NCBI GenBank assembly: GCA_964630835.1
Contig: CAZVZM010000007.1
Location: 1 to 54,982, forward strand
DNA from: Halarsenatibacter sp964630835
GTDB taxonomy: Bacteria; Bacillota; Halanaerobiia; Halanaerobiales; Halarsenatibacteraceae
DNA length: 54,982 nt
Reading direction: 5' to 3'
Below, piece by piece: positions 1 to 8,105 of the stretch. Within the stretch, counting starts at the first letter, position 1, and every line of letters begins with the position of its first letter. The notes beneath the pieces are model-generated. The model saw only the letters and a list, made by a program, of their open reading frames with translations. It made no database searches and had not been told where the DNA came from. The translations under genes were made by a program, and so were the position numbers.

Positions 1-558
1 AAGCTGCACATGAAAAGAAATATTATTTTTGTGGAGTCTTCTGAGATTCTTAAGAATATCTCCGGCTCGAGAATTATTCATCATTCTGGTTCGAAGCTCA
101 GAATTAGTGGTGTGAACAGAGATGTAGAGAGGAGACAGGTGACAATTAATTATTCTATTCCATTCATGTTCTTCCAGGTTGGTGAGGGTAATATAACTTC
201 CCTGCAAAAACGAAAATCTATAATCATCGTCTTTGATGTTCAGGCTATTTCTCACACCCGGGGGTTGCTGATCTACAAAACAAAAAATACAGTCATTATT
301 GCAGCTTTTTAACTCATCAAAAACTATATCATCAAACTCCAGGCCGATTTTATCTCCATAGGAAAGATCAAAATTAAATATCTTTCTACTGTCATTTTCC
401 TTCTCAATTGTCAGTTCAAAAAAGCCAGAAGATGTTTCCATCATATAATCAATATAATCGATAGGTTTTTTTCCATTAATAAATATAAGATCGTCTCCGG
501 CAGAAATATTTTTCCTGCTGGCAGCAGAGTTTTCTTTTACACGTTTTATCTTTACCAT
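1..558 (-). CDS. DUF512 family PDZ/radical SAM protein, 5' part (cut by window edge)
   Basis: The first 186 codons of a gene running off the left edge. I translated it directly: ATG at 558 with a GGAGG ribosome site 9 bases upstream. The N-terminus looks like a short PDZ-like domain (residues 1–60; AGDDLIFINGK). A cluster CNNDCIFCFVDQ follows, with Cys86, Cys90 and Cys93 as the CxxxCxxC of radical SAM proteins. This is the signature of the DUF512 family, whose function is not established. In many Firmicutes it precedes the der GTPase gene, which would lie just outside the window. It follows ispH–rpsA after a strong terminator, so it probably has its own promoter. Family call fairly sure; substrate unknown. 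Confidence 0.85.
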   Translation of the reverse strand, partial: MVKIKRVKENSAASRKNISAGDDLIFINGKKPIDYIDYMMETSSGFFELTIEKENDSRKIFNFDLSYGDKIGLEFDDIVFDELKSCNNDCIFCFVDQQPPGVRNSLNIKDDDYRFSFLQGSYITLTNLEEHEWNRIINCHLSPLYISVHTTNSELRTRMMNNSRAGDILKNLRRLHKNNISFHVQL

Positions 559-662
559 ATTTACAATCCTCCAGGCTACATACTACAATAAATGCTGCAA
601 TGTTGATAATATCATATATTTGCCGGGAAAACAACTGAGCAAATAAAAAGGACGCTTTCCTA

Positions 663-704
663 TAAAAAGAAAAACGGGCCTGCCTCCCCCCGGAAACAGA
701 CCCG
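663..704 (-). terminator. Rho-independent terminator after ispH–rpsA
   Basis: On the minus strand an 8-base arm CGGGTCTG pairs with CAGGCCCG (one G-T wobble) around a G-rich loop, followed by TTTTTCTTTTT. It lies 38 bases past the stop codon of ispH–rpsA and separates it from the DUF512 gene. Confidence 0.85.
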
Positions 705-741
705 CAGTTTCTCACAATCTTAAACTCAAAAACGGTGCGGT

Positions 742-3051
742 TTATTCCTCCTGCATCATGTCCTTGAGATCCCCAAGTCTTTCACCAATAGTAGCTCCAG
801 AAGGAACATCCTCCACATCTTCTTCAGCTTCTTCCTCTTTTTCCTCAGTTTCCTCTGAAGATGTATCTTCATTTTCTGTCTGCTCATCTTCAAGCTCTTT
901 AAGGCTGAGCCCAACTCTTCTGTCGTCGGGATCTATATTGATAATTTTTGCCTTTCTCTCTTCCTCCACCTCTACGACTTCATCGGGAGTTTTTACATGA
1001 CGATGGGAAAGCTGAGAAATATGAATTAATCCCTCAATGCCATTCTCGATTTCCATAAAGGCTCCAAAGTCAACAATTTTAGTTATTTTACCTGTGACAA
1101 TTTCACCTTCGTAATGCTTTTCAGCAAATTCTTCCCAGGGGTCAGGAAGAAGCTGTTTGAGACCGAGCGAAATTCGCTCATTATCTCTGTCGACTTCTAA
1201 AACCATAACCTCAATCTCTTCTCCCTCTTCTAAAACATCAGAAGGATGCCCGATTCTTCCCCAGGACATCTCAGATATATGGAGAAGACCTTCTATTCCA
1301 CCTAAGTCTACAAAAGCTCCAAAATCCACCAGCTTGGTAACCCGACCTGTTACTTTCTCTCCTTCTTCCAGCTCAGATAAAGTCTCTTCTTTCATTTTCT
1401 CTCTCTCTTTTTGAAGGACCTCTTTGCGGGAGAGAACAACATTATTGTTGTTTCTATCCACTTCAATTACTTTAAGCCTTAATTCCTCTCCTACATATTG
1501 ACTGAGGTCTTCAACATAACCAATTGCCACATGAGAGGCCGGAATAAAACCCCTCAGACCAACATCCGCAACGAGGCCTCCCTTAACCTCCTTGGTGATT
1601 TCAGCCTCAATAACTTCGTCATTTTCAAATGACTCTTCTATTCTCTCCCAGGCTTCTTCTTCCTCTGCTCTTCTTCGGGAGAGGATCAGATTGCCGTCAT
1701 CGTCTTCCAGAGTTAAAACTACAGCTTTTATTTCCTCACCCAGTTCAACTACTTCGTGAGGATCTGAAACATCAGAGGTGCTCAGTTCTCGCAAATTAAT
1801 GAACCCATCTGATTTGTAATTAACATCAACATACACGCCATTTTCATTAATTTCAACAACTGTCCCCTCAATCAGCTGACCCTTGTTTAGATCGGCAATA
1901 TCGTTCTCACTCATCATTTCCTCCTGGGAAACTTCGTCTTCATCTCCTTCATCTTCTTCGGCATCAGTTTCTGCCTCATGTTCTCCGGTTTCTTCCGACA
2001 TTGAAAGCTCTTCTACGTCATCGGATGCTGCCTCAGTTGTATCTTCCACTTCTGGAGATGATACTTCCGGCTCTACTTCGGGTTCATTAGCTAACTGAGT
2101 ATCCTCCATCTCCTGATCATTATTCCCAACATCCGAAACATTTTCCAATTGTTCTTCATCCTTACCGTCCTGTTCCTGAACATCCATTTCCATTTCCATG
2201 TCTTTTTCCTCTTCGCTCATTAACTGAATGACCTCCTTTATTAACCAATCCGGGGTAGAAGCCCCCGCAGTTACTCCAATTTTTTTTGATTTTTTCAGCC
2301 AGTCAAAGTCAATATCCTCAGCTGTTTCAATATGATAGGTGGATGTGCCGGTTCCAGCACACATTTCAGCCAGCCGACTGGTATTAGCACTATTATAACC
2401 ACCTATTACAAACATAACATCCACATTTCGAGCAAGATCTACTGCTGATTTTTGTCTCAGCTGTGTGGTATTGCATATAGTATTGAATATCCTCATTTCT
2501 TTACAGCGGGGCAGTATTTTATTAACTAGCTCCTGGAAAGAAGAGGGAGACTTGGTGGTTTGAGCGACCACCCCCACACTTGACTCCAGATCGATATTTT
2601 CTATTTCTTCAAGATCTGTTACAATTAACGCCCTTTGATCGGCTGCCCCCATTATTCCCTTCACTTCTGGATGATCTCGATCTCCATAAATAATTGTCTG
2701 ATAATCTTCCTCCACCAGCCGACGGGCATTTTCCTGCGCCTTTTTTACATAGGGGCAGGTAGCATCTATAATTTCAAGGCCTTTTTGTCGGGCCCTGTCA
2801 ATTACATCAGGCCTCACTCCATGAGAACGAATAATTATAACTCCAGAATCGATTTCATCCACACTTTCCGCGGTATTAACACCTCTGTCCTTCAATCTTT
2901 CAACAACCTGCGGATTATGTATGATTGGACCCAGAGTGTATACTTCTCTGCTTCTATCATCTTCTACGGCTTCTTCAGCCATACTAATTGCTCTTTCGAC
3001 ACCAAAACAAAAACCAGCATCTTCAGCCACCCATATTTCCAGCCAGGTCAC
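742..3051 (-). CDS. ispH-rpsA: Bifunctional 4-hydroxy-3-methylbut-2-enyl diphosphate reductase / ribosomal protein S1 fusion
   Basis: One frame holds IspH (about residues 5–285), an Asp/Glu/Ser/Thr-rich linker (about 281–385) and four S1 RNA-binding domains (about 388–460, 477–544, 561–634, 648–721), then an acidic tail. IspH makes IPP and DMAPP in the last MEP-pathway step; Cys15, Cys99 and Cys193 would hold its iron-sulfur cluster, with His45, His77 and His127 in the substrate pocket. The S1 part should bind mRNA at the ribosome. This fusion is known in Clostridia-type Firmicutes. The frame opens with GTG at 3051, but the best ribosome site (GGGAGG, 3057–3052) touches that GTG. The true start may be a rare CTG at 3042 or lie further in, so the first residues are uncertain. 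Confidence 0.95.
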   Translation of the reverse strand: MTWLEIWVAEDAGFCFGVERAISMAEEAVEDDRSREVYTLGPIIHNPQVVERLKDRGVNTAESVDEIDSGVIIIRSHGVRPDVIDRARQKGLEIIDATCPYVKKAQENARRLVEEDYQTIIYGDRDHPEVKGIMGAADQRALIVTDLEEIENIDLESSVGVVAQTTKSPSSFQELVNKILPRCKEMRIFNTICNTTQLRQKSAVDLARNVDVMFVIGGYNSANTSRLAEMCAGTGTSTYHIETAEDIDFDWLKKSKKIGVTAGASTPDWLIKEVIQLMSEEEKDMEMEMDVQEQDGKDEEQLENVSDVGNNDQEMEDTQLANEPEVEPEVSSPEVEDTTEAASDDVEELSMSEETGEHEAETDAEEDEGDEDEVSQEEMMSENDIADLNKGQLIEGTVVEINENGVYVDVNYKSDGFINLRELSTSDVSDPHEVVELGEEIKAVVLTLEDDDGNLILSRRRAEEEEAWERIEESFENDEVIEAEITKEVKGGLVADVGLRGFIPASHVAIGYVEDLSQYVGEELRLKVIEVDRNNNNVVLSRKEVLQKEREKMKEETLSELEEGEKVTGRVTKLVDFGAFVDLGGIEGLLHISEMSWGRIGHPSDVLEEGEEIEVMVLEVDRDNERISLGLKQLLPDPWEEFAEKHYEGEIVTGKITKIVDFGAFMEIENGIEGLIHISQLSHRHVKTPDEVVEVEEERKAKIINIDPDDRRVGLSLKELEDEQTENEDTSSEETEEKEEEAEEDVEDVPSGATIGERLGDLKDMMQEE

Positions 3052-3182
3052 CTCCCGTAAAATTCCACCAGAAAGCGTATGATAATTTAAAAGTCTCTTT
3101 TACATCATTCTTTGAAGAGCTTCATTATTCCTGCTTATATTCTAAAATAAATCGCATATATATTCAAGGGATCAGTACAAAA

Positions 3183-3281
3183 TTTGGTTCCTCTTCTGTT
3201 CAGTTGTTAAATAGGTATATCAAATTTTGCCTATTAATTTATACTGGAAGATATAAAGTTTTATTTACAATGAAATTTTTC
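3183..3281 (+). repeat. Dispersed intergenic repeat, copy 1
   Basis: About 100 bases filling much of the plsC–ispH gap. It closely matches 25572–25670: both have TTCAGTTG or CAGTTG, then AAATAGG, TTATACTGGAAGATATAAAG and ACAATGAAATTTTTC in the same order and spacing. Copy 9 (near 54.6 kb, opposite strand) shares its first half. No protein is encoded. Confidence 0.75.
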
Positions 3282-3877
3282 TAATTATCCATTAACCTGG
3301 ATATTTCATCCATAACCATATAAGCCAGCTCCTTTTGTTTTTCCCTGTCGGGCCTCTCCTCATAGTATTTTTCCAGGTAAATGGGCTCCCCAAACTTAAT
3401 CTGCGGCCGACCTCTGGTTTTAATATTTTTTATTGCGGCGGGGACTATAGGCGCCTCTCCCATGATTGCTATCATTATGGAACCTTTATGGGGCTCACCT
3501 AACTCTCCTTCAGGATATCTTGTACCTTCAGGGAACATACCCAAAACCTCTCCGTTGCGCAATATTCGAAGAGAATGTTTAAGCGCCCTTCTATCTCCAG
3601 TGCCCCTATTAATGGGAAAAGCTCCCAGTCTTTTTATCAACCAGCCCAGCAAAGGATTATCGAATAACTCTTTTTTGGCCATAAAATTAATCTTCCTGGA
3701 AATGAATGCCCCTATTAAAGGCGGATCCTTAAAGCTGATATGATTGGCCATAATAACTACAGGTCCTTCTCCGGGAATATTTTCTGTGCCCTCAATTTTA
3801 ATCCGAAGAAAAAGTCTTCCATATATTATAACAATTATTTTAGCCAGCCAGTAAAGGATATGATTCAATGGTTTCAC
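3281..3877 (-). CDS. plsC: 1-acyl-sn-glycerol-3-phosphate acyltransferase (PlsC/LPLAT family)
   Basis: 198 residues. It transfers the second acyl chain to lysophosphatidic acid, giving phosphatidic acid at the inner membrane. The acyltransferase motifs are visible: NHISFKD (the NHxxxxD catalytic box, near residue 45) and FPEGTR (near 115). A hydrophobic N-terminus (LYWLAKIIVIIYG) likely anchors it. The frame starts with GTG at 3877, overlapping the cmk stop, with GGGGGAGGA just upstream; TTG at 3868 fits that site about as well. It is co-transcribed with cmk and placed between the fatty acid genes and ispH–rpsA. It could prefer acyl-ACP or acyl-CoA; the sequence does not say. Confidence 0.92.
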   Translation of the reverse strand: MKPLNHILYWLAKIIVIIYGRLFLRIKIEGTENIPGEGPVVIMANHISFKDPPLIGAFISRKINFMAKKELFDNPLLGWLIKRLGAFPINRGTGDRRALKHSLRILRNGEVLGMFPEGTRYPEGELGEPHKGSIMIAIMGEAPIVPAAIKNIKTRGRPQIKFGEPIYLEKYYEERPDREKQKELAYMVMDEISRLMDN

Positions 3878-4548
3878 TCCTCCCCCTTTTCGGCCAGTTC
3901 TATAATCCTATCTGCTACCTCTTTGGGAGTCATATTATCGGAATCAATCTCCACAGCCGTATCTGCTTTCCTTAGAGGAGAATGGCTGCGGCTGCTGTCC
4001 TTTTTATCTCGCATCAACAGATTTTTTTTCACTTCCTCACGAGAAATATCGATATTTTTTTCCCTGAGTTCTCGATATCTTCTTCGGGTTCTTTCCTCCA
4101 GGCTGGCCGTTAAATATATTTTTACATCAGCATCGGGCAAAACCCTGGTTCCAATATCTCTACCATCCATCACAACACTTTCTTCTGCTGCAAGCTGGCG
4201 CTGTTTTTCCAGCATATCCTCCCTGACCCCGGAAATTACAGCCACATCTGATACTCGTTCATCAACATCTCTCTTTCTAATTTCACCAGTTACCTCTTCT
4301 CCGTCCATATAAACTTTCTGACCACTATCTTTATTTAATTCTCCAAATTCAATGCTCAAATTTTTAGATAACCTGACAATATTCTCTGGCCTTGAAAAAT
4401 CATAATTTTTTTTAAGAGCCGCCAGGGTCACAACTCGATACATTGCTCCCGTATCTACATATTTTATCTGCAGACGTCGGGCGACAAGCCTGGCGGCTGT
4501 GCTTTTTCCTGAGCCGGATGGTCCATCTATAGCTATAGTTATAGACAT
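3874..4548 (-). CDS. cmk: Cytidylate kinase
   Basis: 224 residues. It phosphorylates CMP and dCMP with ATP. The P-loop GPSGSGKST is at residues 9–17. The later VVMDGRDIGT and the basic RTRRRYREL stretch are typical of bacterial Cmk. I chose ATG at 4548 because GGGAGGAA sits 7 bases upstream; the open frame extends to 4617 but those residues have no counterpart in the family. It lies 19 bases after aroH, and its stop overlaps the plsC start (TGA inside GAGTGA), so the three are one transcript. The cmk–plsC–ispH/rpsA order is common in Firmicutes. Confidence 0.95.
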   Translation of the reverse strand: MSITIAIDGPSGSGKSTAARLVARRLQIKYVDTGAMYRVVTLAALKKNYDFSRPENIVRLSKNLSIEFGELNKDSGQKVYMDGEEVTGEIRKRDVDERVSDVAVISGVREDMLEKQRQLAAEESVVMDGRDIGTRVLPDADVKIYLTASLEERTRRRYRELREKNIDISREEVKKNLLMRDKKDSSRSHSPLRKADTAVEIDSDNMTPKEVADRIIELAEKGEE

Positions 4549-4567
4549 TGTTCTTCCTCCCGAAAAG

Positions 4568-4948
4568 CTATTGCCGATCATCATCCCCGAGATCAGGACG
4601 AAGATTTTTGGCCTCATTCAAATAAACATGCCTGACACCATTATTTAAATTGTATCTTTCACCCGGTACATCTACATGCAGAAGAACTCGAACACATTTT
4701 TTTAAATTGTCCCGAATTGGAGGCTCCATACAGCTAAAGAGGGGAACCTCTTTATAGCCCATCTCTCTAAATATCCGGGCAGGATAGATCGCTGTTATAT
4801 CTGAGGTAGATGAAAATATTGCGCTTACAATATCTTCCTCTTTAAGATTGTTTTCTTCTAAGATTTGTTTCATCAAATTCTCTACTGCAGTCCTTATATC
4901 TTTTTCTCTATCAGATTGAACAGTGGTGGCTCCTCTTATTGCCAGCAT
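4568..4948 (-). CDS. aroH: Chorismate mutase, monofunctional AroH type
   Basis: 126 residues, the usual length of the trimeric AroH family. It converts chorismate to prephenate for Phe and Tyr synthesis. The active-site residues seen in the Bacillus enzyme can be matched: Arg5 in AIRGATT, Glu75 in SCMEPP, Arg87 in CVRVLLHV and Tyr109 in RHVYL. ATG at 4948 has GGGGTGA upstream. It lies between rnc and cmk, with no other aromatic amino acid gene nearby, so its place in this operon is positional rather than pathway-based. Confidence 0.95.
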   Translation of the reverse strand: MLAIRGATTVQSDREKDIRTAVENLMKQILEENNLKEEDIVSAIFSSTSDITAIYPARIFREMGYKEVPLFSCMEPPIRDNLKKCVRVLLHVDVPGERYNLNNGVRHVYLNEAKNLRPDLGDDDRQ

Positions 4949-4988
4949 ACTTTAAGTCACCCCGACATAAATTAAAGTTTACTTTCAG

Positions 4989-5723
4989 TTAGAGTTCATC
5001 CATATTTTGAAGAGCAGCTCTGGCTGCTTCCTGTTCTGCTTCTTTTTTGCTGCTGCCCCGACCTCTGCCCAATTTTTTTCCCGGTATTTTTACTTCCACG
5101 TGAAAAAACTTATTATGATCTGGACCTTCTTCAGATATGACACTATATTCAGGATGTTCTTCACCAGATTCTTGGACGGTTTCCTGTAACAATGTTTTAT
5201 AATCTTTTTCATGCCTTCCAGACCAGACCAATTCAATGTCCTTCTCAAAAAAATCTATTATAAAATTATCTACAACATTAAAATCTCTCTCCAGATAGAT
5301 AGCCCCCAGCAAAGCTTCAAGGGTATCGGCAAGTATTGAATCTCTATCTCTTCCTCCCGTGATTTCTTCTCCATGACCCAGTAGAAGATGATTATTTAAG
5401 TCCAGCTCTCTTGCCTTTCGTGACAGCATATCGGCGCTGACCAAGTTTGCCCTAACTTTGGCCAGTTTGCCCTCGGAAGCATCGCTGAAGTTTTTAAAAA
5501 GATGAGTTGAAATAGAAAGACCAAGCACAGAATCTCCCAGAAATTCCAGTCTTTCATTATCTTTAAGATTTAGATCTTTATTCTCATTGGGAAAAGATCT
5601 GTGGGTTACTGCCCTTCTAAGAAGTTCTTTATCCTCAAACTCTATATTTAATTTTTCTTCCAATTCTTCTAAATTGATTTCTCTGTGTAAATTTTTTTGC
5701 ACTCGATTCACCATCCAATCCAA
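4989..5723 (-). CDS. rnc: Ribonuclease III
   Basis: 244 residues. It cleaves double-stranded RNA in rRNA processing and mRNA decay. The signature NERLEFLGD is at residues 56–64 with catalytic Glu60 and Asp64; ADTLEALLGA gives the second acidic pair. A double-stranded RNA-binding domain fills about 172–242 (GSSKKEAEQEAARAAL). Start is either TTG at 5723 or ATG at 5714. Neither has a clear ribosome site, because the bases upstream belong to a dispersed repeat copy (5731–5750). It follows fabF closely, as expected for the acpP–fabF–rnc order. Confidence 0.95.
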   Translation of the reverse strand: MDWMVNRVQKNLHREINLEELEEKLNIEFEDKELLRRAVTHRSFPNENKDLNLKDNERLEFLGDSVLGLSISTHLFKNFSDASEGKLAKVRANLVSADMLSRKARELDLNNHLLLGHGEEITGGRDRDSILADTLEALLGAIYLERDFNVVDNFIIDFFEKDIELVWSGRHEKDYKTLLQETVQESGEEHPEYSVISEEGPDHNKFFHVEVKIPGKKLGRGRGSSKKEAEQEAARAALQNMDEL

Positions 5724-5730
5724 AAATAAT

Positions 5731-5750
5731 GCTGATGTGGAGAAGAACCA
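5731..5750 (-). repeat. Dispersed repeat core, copy 2 (between fabF and rnc)
   Basis: On the minus strand this reads TGGTTCTTCTCCACATCAGC, nearly the same as the plus-strand sequence at 51197–51215 and close to those at 15227, 19728 and 46760. It occupies the position where the rnc ribosome-binding site would be expected. Confidence 0.7.
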
Positions 5751-5765
5751 GATAATTTTGTTGAC

Positions 5766-7010
5766 CTATGTTCTGTTAAATACCAGACTTGCATTGTGTC
5801 CTCCAAACCCAAAAGAATTAGACATAACAGCCCCTATTTCTTCAAAAGCCACGCTTTCATTGGGAATATAATCCAGATCACATTCGGGGTCAGGATTTTC
5901 ATAGTTTATAGTTGGAGGCAGGACCCCTGTTTCCATTGCTTTTATAGCAACTATAGCTTCGACAGCTCCCGCTGCTCCCAGCAAATGACCGGTCATTGAT
6001 TTGCTGGAGCTAATTTTGAGATTTTCTGCACTCCCGCCAAATACATTTTTTATTGCTTTGGTTTCAAGCTTATCATTATAAGGAGTAGAAGTTCCGTGAG
6101 CATTAATATAGTCAATATCGTCGGAGTTAACAGAAGACTTTTCCAGAGCCTTCTGCATAGCTTTAGCTGCCCCCTCACCTTCTGGATCTGGTTTGGTAAT
6201 GTGATAGGCGTCTGCAGTAGCCCCGTATCCGCTCAATTCTCCATAAATTTCTGCATTTCTTTCACAGGCGTGTTCATAATCCTCAAGTATGAACATGCCG
6301 CTTCCTTCAGCAATAACAAATCCATCTCTATCAGCATCAAAAGGCCTGCTGGCTCTTTCAGGCTCTTCATTGCGGGTAGATAGGGCCTTCATATTCCCAA
6401 AACCAGCCAGAGCTGATCCGGAAATTGGAGCCTCGGTGCCTCCGGCTATCATCACCCGGGCATCCCCTCTTTTTATTACTTCCATGGCTTCTCCCAGGGC
6501 ATGAGTTGAAGAAGCACAGGCTGTCACTGCGTTCAGATTTGGTCCCCGGGCATCAGCATATATAGCAATCTGGCCTGCACACATATTTGAGATCATCATG
6601 GGGATGAAAAATGGGCTGACCCTTTTAGGGCCCTTTTCATGCAACCTGATTACCTGTTCCTCAATAACTTCAATCCCGCCCATACCTGCTCCAACGATGA
6701 CACCAGTTTTATCAGCAAGCTTTCCTTTCAGCTCCAAACCGGCATTCTTCAAAGCCCGCATGGCTGTAAAGACACCATACTGGGTAAAAAGTGCCATTCT
6801 TTTACGAGATTTTTTATCTATATAACAGGTAGGATCAAAATCTTTTATCTCTCCGCCAATCTGACTGGGGTATTTTTCCAGATCATCTACTTTGGAAAGT
6901 CTGCTTATTCCTGAAGTGCCGGTAGAAATATTATTCCAGAATTTATCTATCGAGTCGCCCAGGGAAGAGAGAACCCCCATCCCTGTGACAACAACCTTTT
7001 TATCTTCCAC
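5766..7010 (-). CDS. fabF: Beta-ketoacyl-ACP synthase II
   Basis: 414 residues. It extends acyl-ACP by two carbons from malonyl-ACP. The catalytic triad is Cys165 (TACASST), His305 (NAHGTST) and His342 (GHLLGAAG). I chose GTG at 7010: AAAGGAGG lies 8 bases upstream and the protein then begins VEDKKVVVTGMG, matching the family. The frame is open further up, through acpP sequence, but that part is not FabF. It follows acpP after an intrinsic terminator (7056–7086), so it may be expressed at a lower level than acpP. Confidence 0.96.
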   Translation of the reverse strand: MEDKKVVVTGMGVLSSLGDSIDKFWNNISTGTSGISRLSKVDDLEKYPSQIGGEIKDFDPTCYIDKKSRKRMALFTQYGVFTAMRALKNAGLELKGKLADKTGVIVGAGMGGIEVIEEQVIRLHEKGPKRVSPFFIPMMISNMCAGQIAIYADARGPNLNAVTACASSTHALGEAMEVIKRGDARVMIAGGTEAPISGSALAGFGNMKALSTRNEEPERASRPFDADRDGFVIAEGSGMFILEDYEHACERNAEIYGELSGYGATADAYHITKPDPEGEGAAKAMQKALEKSSVNSDDIDYINAHGTSTPYNDKLETKAIKNVFGGSAENLKISSSKSMTGHLLGAAGAVEAIVAIKAMETGVLPPTINYENPDPECDLDYIPNESVAFEEIGAVMSNSFGFGGHNASLVFNRT

Positions 7011-7055
7011 GGACGGACCTCCTTTAAACTGCATTTTAAATTGGACACATAATTG

Positions 7056-7086
7056 AAAAACTGCCCCCGCAATAAGCGGGGACAGC
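7056..7086 (-). terminator. Rho-independent terminator between acpP and fabF
   Basis: Minus strand: CTGTCCCCGC, loop TTATT, GCGGGGGCAG, then TTTTTCAATT. The stem is 10 bp with one wobble and is GC-rich. It lies 13 bases after the acpP stop and before the fabF ribosome site, so it should stop many transcripts inside the fatty acid operon. Confidence 0.88.
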
Positions 7087-7098
7087 AAATTATGATTC

Positions 7099-7329
7099 TT
7101 AAAGATTTTCCAGATAATCGACTGCATCCTGAACCTTTTCAATCTGCTCGGCATCTTCATCGGGGATCTCAAGATCAAATTCCTCTTCGATAGCCATAAC
7201 CAGCTCAACAACATCCAGAGAATCCGCTCCTAAATCCTCGATGAAAGATGCTTCTAGAGTTACCTCTTCTTCCTCCACAGCCAGCTCTTCAACAATTAAA
7301 TCTTTCAAGGTTTCAAATGCCTCAGACAT
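7099..7329 (-). CDS. acpP: Acyl carrier protein
   Basis: 76 residues, the standard ACP length, very acidic. It carries growing acyl chains on a phosphopantetheine arm attached to the Ser of the GADSLDVVEL motif (Ser37). ATG at 7329 is preceded by AGGAGGTGA; an in-frame start 21 bases upstream would swallow that ribosome site. It lies between fabG and fabF in the usual order. The terminator directly downstream suggests high expression relative to fabF. Confidence 0.97.
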   Translation of the reverse strand: MSEAFETLKDLIVEELAVEEEEVTLEASFIEDLGADSLDVVELVMAIEEEFDLEIPDEDAEQIEKVQDAVDYLENL

Positions 7330-7346
7330 AACCACCTCACCTCCTT

Positions 7347-8105
7347 TCAAATTCCCAGGCCACCAGAAACTTTAATCACTTCACCGGTAATATATTCAGC
7401 CTGATCTGAGGCCAGAAAGGCCACAGCACTGGCAACTTCCTCCGGTTTCCCCTTTCTTTCAAGAGGTATACGGGAAAGCAGAGCTTCTTTTGCCTTTTCA
7501 GGCATTTCCTCTGTCATTTTCGTGGCGACAAAACCAGGTGCAACTGCGTTTACCGTTATGTTACGGGAAGCCAGCTCTCGCGCAAGGGATTTAGTCATTC
7601 CAATAATCCCTGCTTTAGATGCTGCATAATTTGCCTGACCGGGATTGCCAATCATTCCCACTACGGATGTCATATTAATAATTCTTCCCCATCTGGATTT
7701 CATCATTGATCCTGTGACAGAGCGAGTGCAATTGTAAGCCCCTGTTAAATTAACCTCAATAACTCTTTGCCACTGTTCATCTTTCATCCTCACAATCAAA
7801 TTATCCCGATTTATCCCGGCATTGTTAACAAGTATATCAACACTGCCAAATTCATGCAAGGCGCTATCAATCAAATCATGTGCTTCATCACTCTCGCTTA
7901 CATCCGCCTGTTTTACCACAGCATTAGAATCTGAATTCATATCATTAATTTCATCAGCCAGAGCAACTGCTTTTTTTCGAGAGTCATCGCTGTTGTGATT
8001 TATCATAATGTCTGCTCCATAGGCAGCAAATCTTCTGGCACAGGCTGCTCCTATTCCTCTGGAACTGCCTGTTATAACTACACTTTTATCGGAAAATTCC
8101 ATCAT
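7347..8105 (-). CDS. fabG: 3-oxoacyl-ACP reductase
   Basis: 252 residues, short-chain dehydrogenase family. It reduces beta-ketoacyl-ACP with NADPH. The cofactor loop TGSSRGIG is at 12–19; Asn119, Ser147, Tyr160 and Lys164 form the catalytic tetrad (NYAASKAG). Two ATG codons stand side by side at 8105 and 8102 behind GGAGGAATTATC; the first overlaps the fabD stop, so translation is probably coupled. Specificity as FabG rests on its position in the fab operon. Confidence 0.96.
   Translation of the reverse strand: MMEFSDKSVVITGSSRGIGAACARRFAAYGADIMINHNSDDSRKKAVALADEINDMNSDSNAVVKQADVSESDEAHDLIDSALHEFGSVDILVNNAGINRDNLIVRMKDEQWQRVIEVNLTGAYNCTRSVTGSMMKSRWGRIINMTSVVGMIGNPGQANYAASKAGIIGMTKSLARELASRNITVNAVAPGFVATKMTEEMPEKAKEALLSRIPLERKGKPEEVASAVAFLASDQAEYITGEVIKVSGGLGI

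Noticed and set aside
476..715. 79-codon open frame on the minus strand
   Set aside because: It overlaps the start of the DUF512 gene in another frame and runs through the ispH–rpsA terminator. No family resemblance and no ribosome site.
2635..3060. 141-codon plus-strand frame antisense to ispH
   Set aside because: Lies wholly within the conserved IspH coding region and has no family resemblance.
3740..4312. 190-codon open frame on the plus strand, antisense to cmk/plsC
   Set aside because: Ser/Phe-rich mirror of cmk codon usage; no domain, no ribosome site.
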